From a virus: a DNA stretch of 48,889 nt. This document shows positions 25,149 through 31,342 of this stretch, one piece after another. Made by a program: the position numbers and the translations under genes. The notes beneath the pieces are model-generated. The model did no database searches, had not been told where the DNA came from, and saw only the letters and a list, made by a program, of their open reading frames with translations. The first letter of the stretch is position 1. Each line of letters opens with the position of its first letter. Where the stretch lies: positions 1-48,889 of IMG/VR virus record IMGVR_UViG_3300035156_000045; one strand, 5' to 3'.

Positions 25149-25436
25149 CTAAAGCACAACGTATGTTTCGGGCTGCACATCCGTGGTGCTAGTACCGCCC
25201 TCCCAACCAGGAGGCCATTCGATAACCACAGTACCATACACGCGCTCTGTGGGCAGCTTGCCCTTACGCGGCAGGCCAGCGACGCACAGTTTCTTAAAGC
25301 GATGCACGTAGCCGCGCTCTTCGTCTGCCACTGTGCAGCATGCTACTTGCAGAACACCGTCAAGGTAGATCTTGGCAAGGCGTGCGATGTGGTGCGGCTT
25401 GTAGCCCGCATCGTCGGGGTTGTTAGCGAGCCTCAT
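25149..25436 (-). CDS. Conserved phage hypothetical protein
   Basis: A 95-residue protein beginning MRLANNPDDAGYKPHHIARL, followed by a beta-rich part with two adjacent Cys (QVACCTVADEERGYV). Short proteins with this DDAGYKPHHI-like opening recur in phage genomes without a known role. It overlaps the upstream nuclease gene by 4 nt (ATGA). No membrane segment. An 80-nt gap without a recognisable element separates it from the endolysin. Confidence 0.65.
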   Translation of the reverse strand: MRLANNPDDAGYKPHHIARLAKIYLDGVLQVACCTVADEERGYVHRFKKLCVAGLPRKGKLPTERVYGTVVIEWPPGWEGGTSTTDVQPETYVVL

Positions 25437-25885
25437 ACCTTCACCTCGTATGAGCCGTCCAGCAGCATACGACGGGCGCGCAGTTGGAACATGTTCTTAA
25501 ACGTGTCGTAGTCCACTTCCCCGCGTGCCATAAGGTTTGCGGTTGCGTCTACGGGCACACTAATGCCAAGCACACACTTCCACTTCTTCTGGTTTTGGCG
25601 GTACAGCAGCACTGGTATTTCGTTGCGCTTGTTCGCGCTTGCAAGGCACTGCGCCCACCATGTATTGACCGACAACGTTTCCTGACGCTTTACTTCGATG
25701 GCGAGGCCGAACGTGCCGGTAAGGTCTGCGCCACCGACTGCCGTTTGGTTCTGGTTGCGCTGGATGCTTTGCATGGTAGGATTGTCCATGCCCAGTTCTT
25801 TCATCAGGCTATAGACAATGTAGTTCAGGTCGTCTGCGATTTCGCGCTCGCCGCCTGCACCCTTGGTGCGTACGTTAATTCCCAT
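25433..25885 (-). CDS. PD-(D/E)XK nuclease, Holliday-junction-resolvase-like
   Basis: A 150-residue protein with the pattern of small phage PDDEXK endonucleases: an early Glu in KGAGGEREIADDLN (about residues 8-21), GGADLTG (about 51-57, core Asp) and AIEVKRQE (about 62-69, the ExK catalytic pair), followed by a helix containing WWAQCLASAN. The C-terminus has a YDTFKNMFQLRARRML helix. It could act as a resolvase or structure-specific nuclease that debranches DNA before packaging. The gene overlaps the HAD-like gene by 11 nt. Confidence 0.7.
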   Translation of the reverse strand: MGINVRTKGAGGEREIADDLNYIVYSLMKELGMDNPTMQSIQRNQNQTAVGGADLTGTFGLAIEVKRQETLSVNTWWAQCLASANKRNEIPVLLYRQNQKKWKCVLGISVPVDATANLMARGEVDYDTFKNMFQLRARRMLLDGSYEVKV

Positions 25886-26405
25886 TGTTGTTCCCCTGTG
25901 CTACCAGTGCCCGAAGGCGTTCAATTTCAAGGCGCATTACGTCGGCCCTGTGCATGCCAAGGCTGGCGTGCGGTGGAAAGGTGTCAATCTGTTCTTGCAC
26001 CCAGTCGGTTTTTTCAAGCCACTGCTTCCAGCAGATTTGTACGTCTTCGCCATACTGGTCTGCACGTACGCCAGTGTTTGGAATCACCTGCACGGCGCGG
26101 TCGTCCCACAGCTCAACCATGCTGTAATCTTTCATGCACGTGATTGGCAGAACCCGGCCAACGTGTTGCAGGCACCACTTAGCGATTGCCTCGCGTGCAC
26201 GGCAGCACTCTGCAATGCGGTGCTCGGTGCCGTCGTGCGACACACGCGCTGTCATAATGCGTACGTCCTGGCCTTCGGACAGCCACTTAATAACGCGGTG
26301 CAGCATGGCAGGAATAGGCTGCCCAATGTGGTCAGGACCCATCCAACCGTCGTACATTGCCAGGGTGCCGTCTAAGTCGACCCCAATCCATCCTTTGTTG
26401 CTCAT
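25875..26405 (-). CDS. HAD-superfamily phosphatase-like protein
   Basis: A 176-residue protein. GVDLDGTLA at residues 8-16 is the HAD motif I with both nucleophilic and acid Asp residues; IMTARVS (about 50-56) supplies the motif II Thr; KDYSMVELWDDRAVQVIPN (about 92-110) fits motifs III/IV with the acidic Asp pair. It ends in a helical tail. In phages such proteins are often 5'-nucleotidase-like or polynucleotide-phosphatase-like; the substrate cannot be told here. It overlaps neighbours on both sides by 4 and 11 nt in the nucleotide/repair operon. Confidence 0.75.
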   Translation of the reverse strand: MSNKGWIGVDLDGTLAMYDGWMGPDHIGQPIPAMLHRVIKWLSEGQDVRIMTARVSHDGTEHRIAECCRAREAIAKWCLQHVGRVLPITCMKDYSMVELWDDRAVQVIPNTGVRADQYGEDVQICWKQWLEKTDWVQEQIDTFPPHASLGMHRADVMRLEIERLRALVAQGNNNGN

Positions 26406-26956
26406 TTTACTTCCTCCGGTTTAACCCACATCTTACTTACGAGTTCGCGCAACTGCATCATTGCGTTAGCCTTGTTTGCGTGCATGCTGCGATCGTCGTG
26501 CACGTCCACTGCCAGCCCACTAGGCAGGTGCGTGATACGCACAGCGCTGTTGCCAGCGTTAAGCATCTGGCTTTGCGCTGGCGAACGATAGGTATCAATT
26601 TTCAAGTCTTGGTCGCGCAGTTCAAAGCGTTCGCCTGCTTCTGGCATCAAATGAAAATGGATTGTCGGCAGCGGGCTTTGTACTGGCTTCATCGGGTCCG
26701 CTGGCTCGGCCATGGGCACCGCATTAACGGTGTCTTCTGCCAGCATCTCTTCCCAGCGTTCAAGGGTTTCGATGGCCTCGCGAACGTCGCGCTGCACGCC
26801 CTTGCCTGCACCCCTGCCGCCTGCAACCAGCAGCTTTTTAATCGCATGACCGAGGGCTTGGTCCGTTACTTGGAACAGCGATAGGACGCGGTACACATCA
26901 ACGTCCATCAGATGATGAACACCCTTGTAATAATGCCCGTGTTTTCTTACTTTCAT
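26402..26956 (-). CDS. DUF3310-like plus release-factor-like (RF-1 domain) protein with QSQ for GGQ
   Basis: A 184-residue two-domain protein. Residues 9-72 (DVDVYRVLSLFQ, then LGHAIKKLLVAGGRGAGKG and REAIETLERWEE) resemble the DUF3310 phage domain. Residues 119-172 align with the class I release factor catalytic domain: KIDTYR, SAVRITHLPSGLAV, DDRSMHANKANAM. At the tripeptide normally GGQ it reads Gln128-Ser129-Gln130 (26567-26575): the catalytic Gln is kept and both Gly are lost. No codon-recognition domain is present. It may bind ribosomes without normal peptide release, or have been repurposed. It ends with an ATGA overlap into the HAD-like gene. Confidence 0.75.
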   Translation of the reverse strand: MKVRKHGHYYKGVHHLMDVDVYRVLSLFQVTDQALGHAIKKLLVAGGRGAGKGVQRDVREAIETLERWEEMLAEDTVNAVPMAEPADPMKPVQSPLPTIHFHLMPEAGERFELRDQDLKIDTYRSPAQSQMLNAGNSAVRITHLPSGLAVDVHDDRSMHANKANAMMQLRELVSKMWVKPEEVK

Positions 26957-26975
26957 TGAATACCCCGACTGTTAG

Positions 26976-27016
26976 TTAAAATAAAACCGCACGCCGTATT
27001 GTACGGGGGCGGTTTT
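26976..27016 (-). terminator. Terminator between HD-domain gene and release-factor-like gene
   Basis: AAAACCGC (26983-26990) pairs with GCGGTTTT (27009-27016), and inside it CCGTA (26994-26998) pairs with TACGG (27002-27006) around a TTG loop. On the minus strand the stem ends GCGGTTTTATTTTAAC, a good U-tract. The flanking A/T symmetry could let it work weakly in both directions. Confidence 0.8.
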
Positions 27017-27055
27017 AAACTGTCCGTGATTGTTAGCCTTGCCGATAGGCAACAG

Positions 27056-27643
27056 TCATTTGGTAAGTTCCAAGTACCGTTCAAGGAACGTACGGCGGGC
27101 GCGTATTGGCGTCCAGGGCGTAATCGTGGCATGCATTGGTTCAACGCCGCGCAGGATGTGCCACTCATCGCCCATGTGCGGCATAAGGTCGCGGCGCTCT
27201 GCCGCCAGCATGCGCAGGTCTGCAACCTTGATGCATGGGTGCATAGGCAAGAACAGGCCGAAGCGTGCCAGCACTGCGGCTTCGATGCGTTGCTCGATGG
27301 CCTTGTAATCAGGCAGCATGCGCTTAAGCGGCGTGCTAACGTCGCCAACGTATGCTTCCGCAGCATCGTGCAGCAGAGCCGCCAGGGCGTGCTCGGGTGG
27401 CACAAGGTAGCTCGCCAGCACCGAATGCTGCGCAACGCTGTAGAACTCGCGTACGTGCCCCGTAAAGCGGCAAATGTTGGACAGTGCGTGCGCAATGTCG
27501 CCGACGTTAATTTCGCTACCTTCGGGGTTGTTAAACTCGAAGTACGTACCGCCAGCCATACAGATGCTGCCTGCTACTGGGTCGGCCGGGCCTGCAATCC
27601 ATTCGCCAATGGGTTTGCCGATATGTCTTTTCAGGGCGCTCAC
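27056..27643 (-). CDS. HD-domain hydrolase, 5'-nucleotidase (YfbR-like)
   Basis: A 195-residue protein. The metal ligands follow the HD pattern: His in REFYSVAQHSVLAS (near residue 73), the His-Asp pair in LAALLHDAAEAYVGD (near residues 91-92), and a late Asp in CIKVADLRML. This layout matches YfbR-like deoxynucleotidases and phage HD hydrolases that dephosphorylate dNMPs. The start is a GTG at 27643 overlapping the preceding stop (GTGA) with GGAGG upstream. It lies in the DNA-metabolism operon with the HAD-like and repair genes. Substrate not determined. Confidence 0.8.
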   Translation of the reverse strand: MSALKRHIGKPIGEWIAGPADPVAGSICMAGGTYFEFNNPEGSEINVGDIAHALSNICRFTGHVREFYSVAQHSVLASYLVPPEHALAALLHDAAEAYVGDVSTPLKRMLPDYKAIEQRIEAAVLARFGLFLPMHPCIKVADLRMLAAERRDLMPHMGDEWHILRGVEPMHATITPWTPIRARRTFLERYLELTK

Positions 27644-27831
27644 GACTTGCCTCCGTTACGACGAATCTGTGCTTTACGGGCGCGCTTGGCTTCAGCGCGG
27701 GCGACGCGGTCTTTAGCGTTAAGCCGGGGTAAAGGTGCGGGCGTAACCGGATCCAAGCGCTGGTGGTGCATCGGTGCAGCAGCCACCAGGGCACACGCTA
27801 CGAGCAACGCAAGTCTATTACTGCGCATCAT
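27640..27831 (-). CDS. Small secreted or lipoprotein-like basic protein
   Basis: A 63-residue protein. The ATG at 27831 overlaps the upstream stop (ATGA). The N-terminus MMRSNRLALLVACALVAAAP is a short signal-like segment containing a possible lipobox LVAC (Cys13), followed by Pro-containing DPVTPAPLPRL and a strongly basic tail (KAQIRRNGGKS). Directly preceded by a gene with a membrane helix and coiled coil, it recalls a spanin pair, although a proper Rz/Rz1 pair exists elsewhere. Signal cleavage is uncertain because the hydrophobic core before Cys13 is short. Confidence 0.6.
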   Translation of the reverse strand: MMRSNRLALLVACALVAAAPMHHQRLDPVTPAPLPRLNAKDRVARAEAKRARKAQIRRNGGKS

Positions 27832-28232
27832 TTCAGCCCCTTGCAAATGCGAACTTTGGCCTGGGCGGGGCTGCTTTCAAACAGCCATGCAGGGCACACT
27901 GCGTCAAGGTTCTTCTTAGGCTCGAAGTTCTTAATATAGAACTCCAGCGTCTTGGTAACGGCGGCGCTCTTCTTTTCAATCTCTGCAACACGCGCCTCGG
28001 AAGTACGCATGCGGTCCATGCAGTCGAATGCAACCGCCATGCTAAGGGCAATCATGACCACAGCAATAACGGGTACGGCGCGGCTGCGGGTTGCCTTGTC
28101 GTCTTTCACCTCGCGCACAATGGCGTAAGCGAAGTCGTGCAGCTCACCGAGTGCCTCGGTGCGGGGAGTGCCGACAGGCGGGATGCAGGTTACGTGCCGG
28201 TTAATCAATTGCCCTACGCGGTGGATGTTCAT
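27828..28232 (-). CDS. Single-pass membrane protein with periplasmic coiled coil
   Basis: A 134-residue protein: about 50 soluble N-terminal residues with a helical LGELHDFAYAIVREVKDD, one membrane helix (about 53-70, VPVIAVVMIALSMAVAF), then a coiled coil (about 75-100, TSEARVAEIEKKSAAVTKT) and a two-Cys C-terminus. It starts in the last codon of the DenV-like gene (ATGA) and overlaps the next small gene likewise. Function unknown; the layout would suit a membrane-anchored inhibitor or a spanin-like role with its downstream neighbour. Confidence 0.6.
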   Translation of the reverse strand: MNIHRVGQLINRHVTCIPPVGTPRTEALGELHDFAYAIVREVKDDKATRSRAVPVIAVVMIALSMAVAFDCMDRMRTSEARVAEIEKKSAAVTKTLEFYIKNFEPKKNLDAVCPAWLFESSPAQAKVRICKGLK

Positions 28233-28684
28233 TGTTGTACCTTTCCATAGTATCTGTAGAAGCCCGGACGCAGGGCCAAGCGTTGTTCAATGCGTTCGCG
28301 AATAATTGCCAGCGCCTCGGGGGTTGGCGCGTAGTTGTTTAAGAAGTTGTGGTCCAGGGTGCCAAAGACACCGTCGGGGTCCAGTTGCGAGGTGCGGTCA
28401 AAGTTAATGCCGCGCTTTGTAAGCTCAAGCCGCAGGTCCAGGTAACGGTTAGACAGGTACACGCCCTTATCGTAGAAGAACGACACATGACCTTTGTTAA
28501 GCGTGAAGTCCTTGGGTATTGTGCCCCAAAAGTCATAGAAGAAACTTGCTTCGCAATGCTTGCGTTTGCGTGCCGCAGCCAAGCTCCGCGCCAGGGACTT
28601 AGGCACCATCTTAATTTCGCGGAACTCGGCGAACAAGTGCTGGTCCATAAGCTCGGCGGGCGGTACTAGGTTAAGGCGTGTCAT
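28229..28684 (-). CDS. denV: Pyrimidine-dimer DNA glycosylase/AP lyase (T4 endonuclease V-like)
   Basis: A 151-residue homologue of T4 DenV (138 residues). The N-terminus MTRLNLVPPAELMDQHLFAE continues FRE, keeping the catalytic Thr2, Arg3, Arg22 and Glu23 and the spacing of the T4 enzyme. GHVSFFYDKGVYL and the ending RPGFYRYYGKV also match the T4 protein. An insertion of about ten residues near KHCEASFFYDFWGTIP explains the extra length. It would excise UV-induced thymine dimers. The start has an AGGAGC site, just downstream of a strong inverted repeat. It heads the repair/nucleotide operon. Confidence 0.92.
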   Translation of the reverse strand: MTRLNLVPPAELMDQHLFAEFREIKMVPKSLARSLAAARKRKHCEASFFYDFWGTIPKDFTLNKGHVSFFYDKGVYLSNRYLDLRLELTKRGINFDRTSQLDPDGVFGTLDHNFLNNYAPTPEALAIIRERIEQRLALRPGFYRYYGKVQQ

Positions 28685-28701
28685 TGCTGCTCCTGTAAGG
28701 T

Positions 28702-28765
28702 GAGCGCTGCTGCAAGAGGCCGTGTGTGGGCGTAAGCCGTACGGCGCATCGGAACAGCAGCGCTC
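28702..28765 (-). ncRNA. Structured leader between tRNA-like gene and denV
   Basis: GAGCGCTGCTG (28702-28712) and CAGCAGCGCTC (28755-28765) are a perfect 11-bp inverted repeat enclosing 42 nt that contain the palindrome GCCGTACGGC (28736-28745). On the minus strand the structure ends 17 nt before the denV start codon, with no U-tract. It may control denV translation or protect the end of a processed tRNA-like transcript. Confidence 0.5.
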
Positions 28766-28775
28766 TAAATTCGGG

Positions 28776-28882
28776 TGCCGGGGGCAGGAGTCGAACCTGC
28801 AATAGAACGAACGTCAAAGGGATTGGACTCCTCGCCCTTACCTCCACCTAGTTCGTGTGCTTCACCATTAAGCTACCCCGGC
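28776..28882 (-). tRNA. tRNA-like gene with oversized anticodon loop
   Basis: Minus-strand elements in order: acceptor GCCGGGG (28882-28876), U8-A9, D-arm GCTTAATGGTGAAGC with the GG pair, anticodon-stem candidate ACGAAC (28856-28851) with GTTCGT (28812-28807), T-arm GCAGG-TTCGACT-CCTGC (28800-28784), acceptor CCCCGGC and discriminator A (28783-28776). All tertiary-contact bases look canonical. The anticodon stem encloses 38 nt instead of 7, containing AAGGG and CCCTT that could pair. Total length is 107 nt, too long even for a type II tRNA. The anticodon cannot be assigned. CC follows, but CCA is not fully encoded. It may be an intron-like insertion, a degenerate tRNA or a tRNA mimic. Confidence 0.6.
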
Positions 28883-29157
28883 AGGGGTGCCCCGCTTACC
28901 GTTACAGACTGGGGCTGTGCGGCGGCGGGGCTGGGCCGCAGAAGTTATCTGCCAACCCGGTACTCACGCGGTAGGGCTAATTAAGGCTTTAGCTTAGACC
29001 CCCTGTTCTCTCCCAGCTTTTAGGGACCGCGCTTACTACATGGGCGTTTCTACCCTGTTTATGTCTACGTTTAAGTTTGCCGTGCGGTGCGTTGCCCTGC
29101 CACCGCAAGCAGGAGGTGCATTACAACATGGGCGACTACTGAACACAAGGCCGATGT
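28883..29157. other. Gene-free stretch with several small inverted repeats
   Basis: No convincing gene on either strand. It holds short hairpin-forming repeats: GCGGC/GCCGC (28922-28926 with 28935-28939), GCAGA/TCTGC (28938-28942 with 28948-28952) and GCTAA/TTAGC (28976-28980 with 28989-28993). The arrangement faintly recalls a degraded tRNA, but no TTCRA loop is present. It could be an RNA leader or trailer for the adjacent tRNA-like gene. Confidence 0.4.
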
Positions 29158-29475
29158 TTATGGATTGTTACCGACCCAGCGCTTGACCGTAGTGCACGCC
29201 GGGAACAGCCCCTGGAATAGTGCCTGGGGCGTGTGCACAGCCTGCACACGGGGCGCAAGGTGGTTGGCCGGTACGGTAGCGGCCTGTTGCCCTGTTGGGG
29301 CCGCCTGGGGGCTTGCTGGGTACTGGTTCGGGTACTTTTTACGCAGCCCGTCGCTAAACCCGTTGTCGTAGCTAAGCTGTGCCGACCGGCTGTCATAGCT
29401 TTTGCTACGATGGCACATGCGGCGGTAGCCCCGCAGCGCATGCTTTTCGCCAAGCTTGTATTGTGCGACGCCCAT
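29158..29475 (-). CDS. Hypothetical protein, Pro/Gln/Ala-rich tail
   Basis: A 105-residue protein starting MGVAQYKLGEKHALRGYRRM, 1 nt after the upstream stop. The first 50 residues are basic and aromatic (around DNGFSDGLRKKYPNQYP); the middle (about 50-75) is Pro/Gln/Ala-rich and probably unstructured. No known motif. It is the last gene of the early minus-strand block before the non-coding stretch. Confidence 0.5.
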   Translation of the reverse strand: MGVAQYKLGEKHALRGYRRMCHRSKSYDSRSAQLSYDNGFSDGLRKKYPNQYPASPQAAPTGQQAATVPANHLAPRVQAVHTPQALFQGLFPACTTVKRWVGNNP

Positions 29476-29476
29476 G

Positions 29477-29737
29477 CTATGCCTCCGCAGGTGTATGCAG
29501 GATGCCGCAGGTAGTGCACCAGCACGTACGGTCCTGGGCGTCCTCGCGTGAGCAGTCCTGTTCGGCAGTACCGGGCAGCAGGTCGTTAAGCAACTGCACA
29601 GCGCCCAGGTGCACGTTTGCCATGTCGCGTGCTTGGTTGGGCGTAGCGACCCCATGGCGCGCTTCTGCGAGGTCGCGCAGCTTGCCGTAATGCTTGTACT
29701 GCCGCCAGTGCCACATGCGTAATTGGGCTAAGGTCAT
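29477..29737 (-). CDS. Small hypothetical protein, paralogue of its upstream neighbour
   Basis: An 86-residue protein starting MTLAQLRMWHWRQYKHYGKL. The RMWHW-QYK pattern, a helix with HLGAVQLLNDLL and overall spacing resemble the next gene upstream (RMWHYAQAEQY, then HVKCVESLNAVI), suggesting an ancient tandem duplication. The C-terminus has Cys residues (CWCTTCG) that could bind a metal. It overlaps its neighbour by 4 nt. Function unknown. Confidence 0.55.
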   Translation of the reverse strand: MTLAQLRMWHWRQYKHYGKLRDLAEARHGVATPNQARDMANVHLGAVQLLNDLLPGTAEQDCSREDAQDRTCWCTTCGILHTPAEA

Positions 29738-30030
29738 GATTTGTTCCTCGCTTTGCTTTGAAAGAATTGGGCCTTTTCGATTAGCAAGACTTCGTTAGCA
29801 AGGTCTTGCTGCACAGTGCTGTCTACGATAACAGCGTTAAGGCTTTCGACACACTTTACGTGCAGGATGCCGCGCAGCTCGTACTTACGCACGTCACGGG
29901 TCGGGGTGCTTGGGTTGTCCACCAGGGAGCGGTATTGCTCGGCCTGGGCGTAGTGCCACATACGCACCATGCGCAGCGATGGCACCTTGCCTGACATACG
30001 TTCTGCCAGCACGTCGGACGCCGCCTTCAT
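29734..30030 (-). CDS. Small hypothetical protein, paralogue of its downstream neighbour
   Basis: A 98-residue, mostly helical protein. Residues about 20-70 share the RMWHY, then QYRSL, then HVKCVESLN pattern with the following gene. It overlaps genes on both sides by 4 nt, showing a compact, translationally coupled cluster. The end is polar (AQFFQSKARNKS). No conserved domain recognised. Confidence 0.55.
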   Translation of the reverse strand: MKAASDVLAERMSGKVPSLRMVRMWHYAQAEQYRSLVDNPSTPTRDVRKYELRGILHVKCVESLNAVIVDSTVQQDLANEVLLIEKAQFFQSKARNKS

Positions 30031-30323
30031 CCTGTTGTACCAAAGGATTCGTCTTTATCACCATGTGCACGAATAAGCTCTTCGTCGTACACCGCCTGTT
30101 GCCCGCCGCGTTCGTATGGCCCCCAACCGCTAAAGTCGGCGTCTGCCGTAATGCGGTCGAACACGGCCTCCGGCGTCATACCAACCTGCATGCAGCGCAT
30201 AGCGTGGTTATACCCGGCCAAGAACTGCTTGTCGTACTTGCGCTTGCGGCGCTTGCGCAGCCAAACAGCGACCATCGTGTACTGCGTTAAGCGGCAAAGC
30301 TTCTGCCAAAACGATTCGTTCAT
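30027..30323 (-). CDS. Hypothetical basic helical protein
   Basis: A 98-residue protein. The ATG at 30323 overlaps the preceding 30-residue peptide's stop (ATGA). The first 30 residues include a hydrophobic helix with basic flank (LTQYTMVAVWLRKRRKRKYD), then an acidic C-terminal half (DADFSGWGPYERGG). It might associate with the membrane or nucleic acid. Not recognised. Confidence 0.5.
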   Translation of the reverse strand: MNESFWQKLCRLTQYTMVAVWLRKRRKRKYDKQFLAGYNHAMRCMQVGMTPEAVFDRITADADFSGWGPYERGGQQAVYDEELIRAHGDKDESFGTTG

Positions 30324-30412
30324 ACAACCCCCTGGGATATTAAGATAAATGCGGTGGACGTGCCTGCAATGAAGCAGGCCCCAGCCAGTAGAACGAACTG
30401 GCGTGCTTTCAT
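30320..30412 (-). CDS. 30-residue single-pass membrane peptide
   Basis: A 30-codon gene, MKARQFVLLAGACFIAGTST plus AFILISQGVV: a basic start and one hydrophobic helix. It is joined to the upstream gene by TAATG and to the downstream gene by ATGA, so it sits exactly within a coupled operon, which supports it as real. Size and layout resemble small phage membrane peptides; its function is unknown. Confidence 0.5.
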   Translation of the reverse strand: MKARQFVLLAGACFIAGTSTAFILISQGVV

Positions 30413-30867
30413 TATGCGCCCTTCTCCAGAATGTTGCAACTTGCCATGAGGCTTTGGAAGTCTGCCACCAGGACGCAGCCAGAAAGAATAAATGCAACTT
30501 CTTCGTTGGTAACGCCGTCGTACATGACCACAAGTGTCGCACCATCTTCTACGTCCTCTAGCGTGTACGTGCATGCGGTCTTAATGTGTGCGGGTTGCGC
30601 TGGCACAGGGTCTGTTATGTCCACGCACAGCGCCAGTTCGTCGACTGGGTCGGGCAGGTTGTACGGTACGGCGTTAAAGCGGAAGCCGCGCATGCGTTCG
30701 TCGGTGGTGTTGCTTGCCATGGCAATGACGGCCAACTGTGCAAAGCCGTCGCCGCCGTAGCGGTACGCCTGCGACATATGCGGGCTAATCCAAGCGTTGC
30801 CTGCCTTGCCAGTCAGGTACATAACGGGCGCACCTGGGCCTGCCTGGGCTGTGATAACATAGTCCAT
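30412..30867 (-). CDS. Hypothetical acidic protein
   Basis: A 151-residue protein starting MDYVITAQAGPGAPVMYLTG, with beta-type segments (around ATLVVMYDGVTNEEVAFIL) and several Cys. It is preceded by a hairpin and the sequence TAACTCTAGGAG that also precedes two other early genes. No domain recognised and no membrane helix expected. Confidence 0.55.
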   Translation of the reverse strand: MDYVITAQAGPGAPVMYLTGKAGNAWISPHMSQAYRYGGDGFAQLAVIAMASNTTDERMRGFRFNAVPYNLPDPVDELALCVDITDPVPAQPAHIKTACTYTLEDVEDGATLVVMYDGVTNEEVAFILSGCVLVADFQSLMASCNILEKGA

Positions 30868-30885
30868 TTTGGTCTCCTAGAGTTA

Positions 30886-30907
30886 CCGCAGGCAAAAGCG
30901 CCTGCGG
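30886..30907 (-). promoter_or_regulatory. Hairpin plus AACTCTAGGAG leader module
   Basis: CCGCAGGC (30886-30893) and GCCTGCGG (30900-30907) form a perfect 8-bp stem. On the minus strand it is followed by TAACTCTAGGAG, which supplies the ribosome-binding site of the gene starting at 30867. There is no U-tract. The same module, with a different stem, precedes the gene starting at 33605. Confidence 0.5.
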
Positions 30908-30920
30908 GTGACACATTGTA

Positions 30921-31220
30921 TTACTTACGGCGGCGTGTCGCCTTGATTTCGGGCAATACCGCTGCCAGGGCGTAACGGTTGTGATACGCCTCGGGGTCGC
31001 GGCTGTAGTGGATGGTGATGGTGCCCTTTACGCTGCGGTGCACGTCGGCATGCAATACGCCGTCGGTGTCGTCGTGTACCTGGGCGCTAGTGGCCTTGTA
31101 GTGATTGGTCTGCATGTGCGCTACGCACTGCGCCACGGCGCGATTCGCGTCATTGCTCGTGTTAATTTGCAACACTTGCTTGCGATGGCCGTAATAGATG
31201 GTTTTGATAGGACGTGACAT
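30921..31220 (-). CDS. Hypothetical early protein
   Basis: A 99-residue protein beginning MSRPIKTIYYGHRKQVLQIN, basic at the end (EIKATRRRK). It contains His-rich and beta-type stretches (HADVHRSVKGTITIHYSRD). It has its own promoter: the -10 lies 45 nt upstream of the ATG, and AGGGG precedes the start. Not recognised; single-gene control by a strong early-type promoter suggests a host-takeover role, which is inference. Confidence 0.55.
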   Translation of the reverse strand: MSRPIKTIYYGHRKQVLQINTSNDANRAVAQCVAHMQTNHYKATSAQVHDDTDGVLHADVHRSVKGTITIHYSRDPEAYHNRYALAAVLPEIKATRRRK

Positions 31221-31264
31221 TTATACCCCTTGGGTTGCCGCACCAAAGGCGATGCGGTGTTCGT

Positions 31265-31298
31265 ATTATGGGGTCTTGCATCATAAGACGCAAGACCC
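31265..31298 (-). promoter_or_regulatory. Early promoter P4 with inverted repeat
   Basis: On the minus strand TTGCGT (31293-31288), a 17-bp spacer and CATAAT (31270-31265). GGGTCTTGC (31271-31279) and GCAAGACCC (31290-31298) form a 9-bp inverted repeat covering the -35 and spacer. It drives the 99-residue gene starting at 31220. Confidence 0.65.
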
Positions 31299-31342
31299 AT
31301 TCGAACTATTTGTCGACTTTATGCACATCGCGCAAGTGGTCC

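Noticed and set aside
26953-27495. 180-codon minus-strand frame overlapping the HD-domain gene
   Set aside because: The HD-domain frame has catalytic motifs and a coupled start; this frame runs through the terminator at 26976-27016 and has Cys/Ser/Arg-rich shadow composition.
28775-28984. 69-codon plus-strand frame beginning MPGAGVEP
   Set aside because: This is the familiar false protein produced by reading a tRNA gene's T-arm on the opposite strand.
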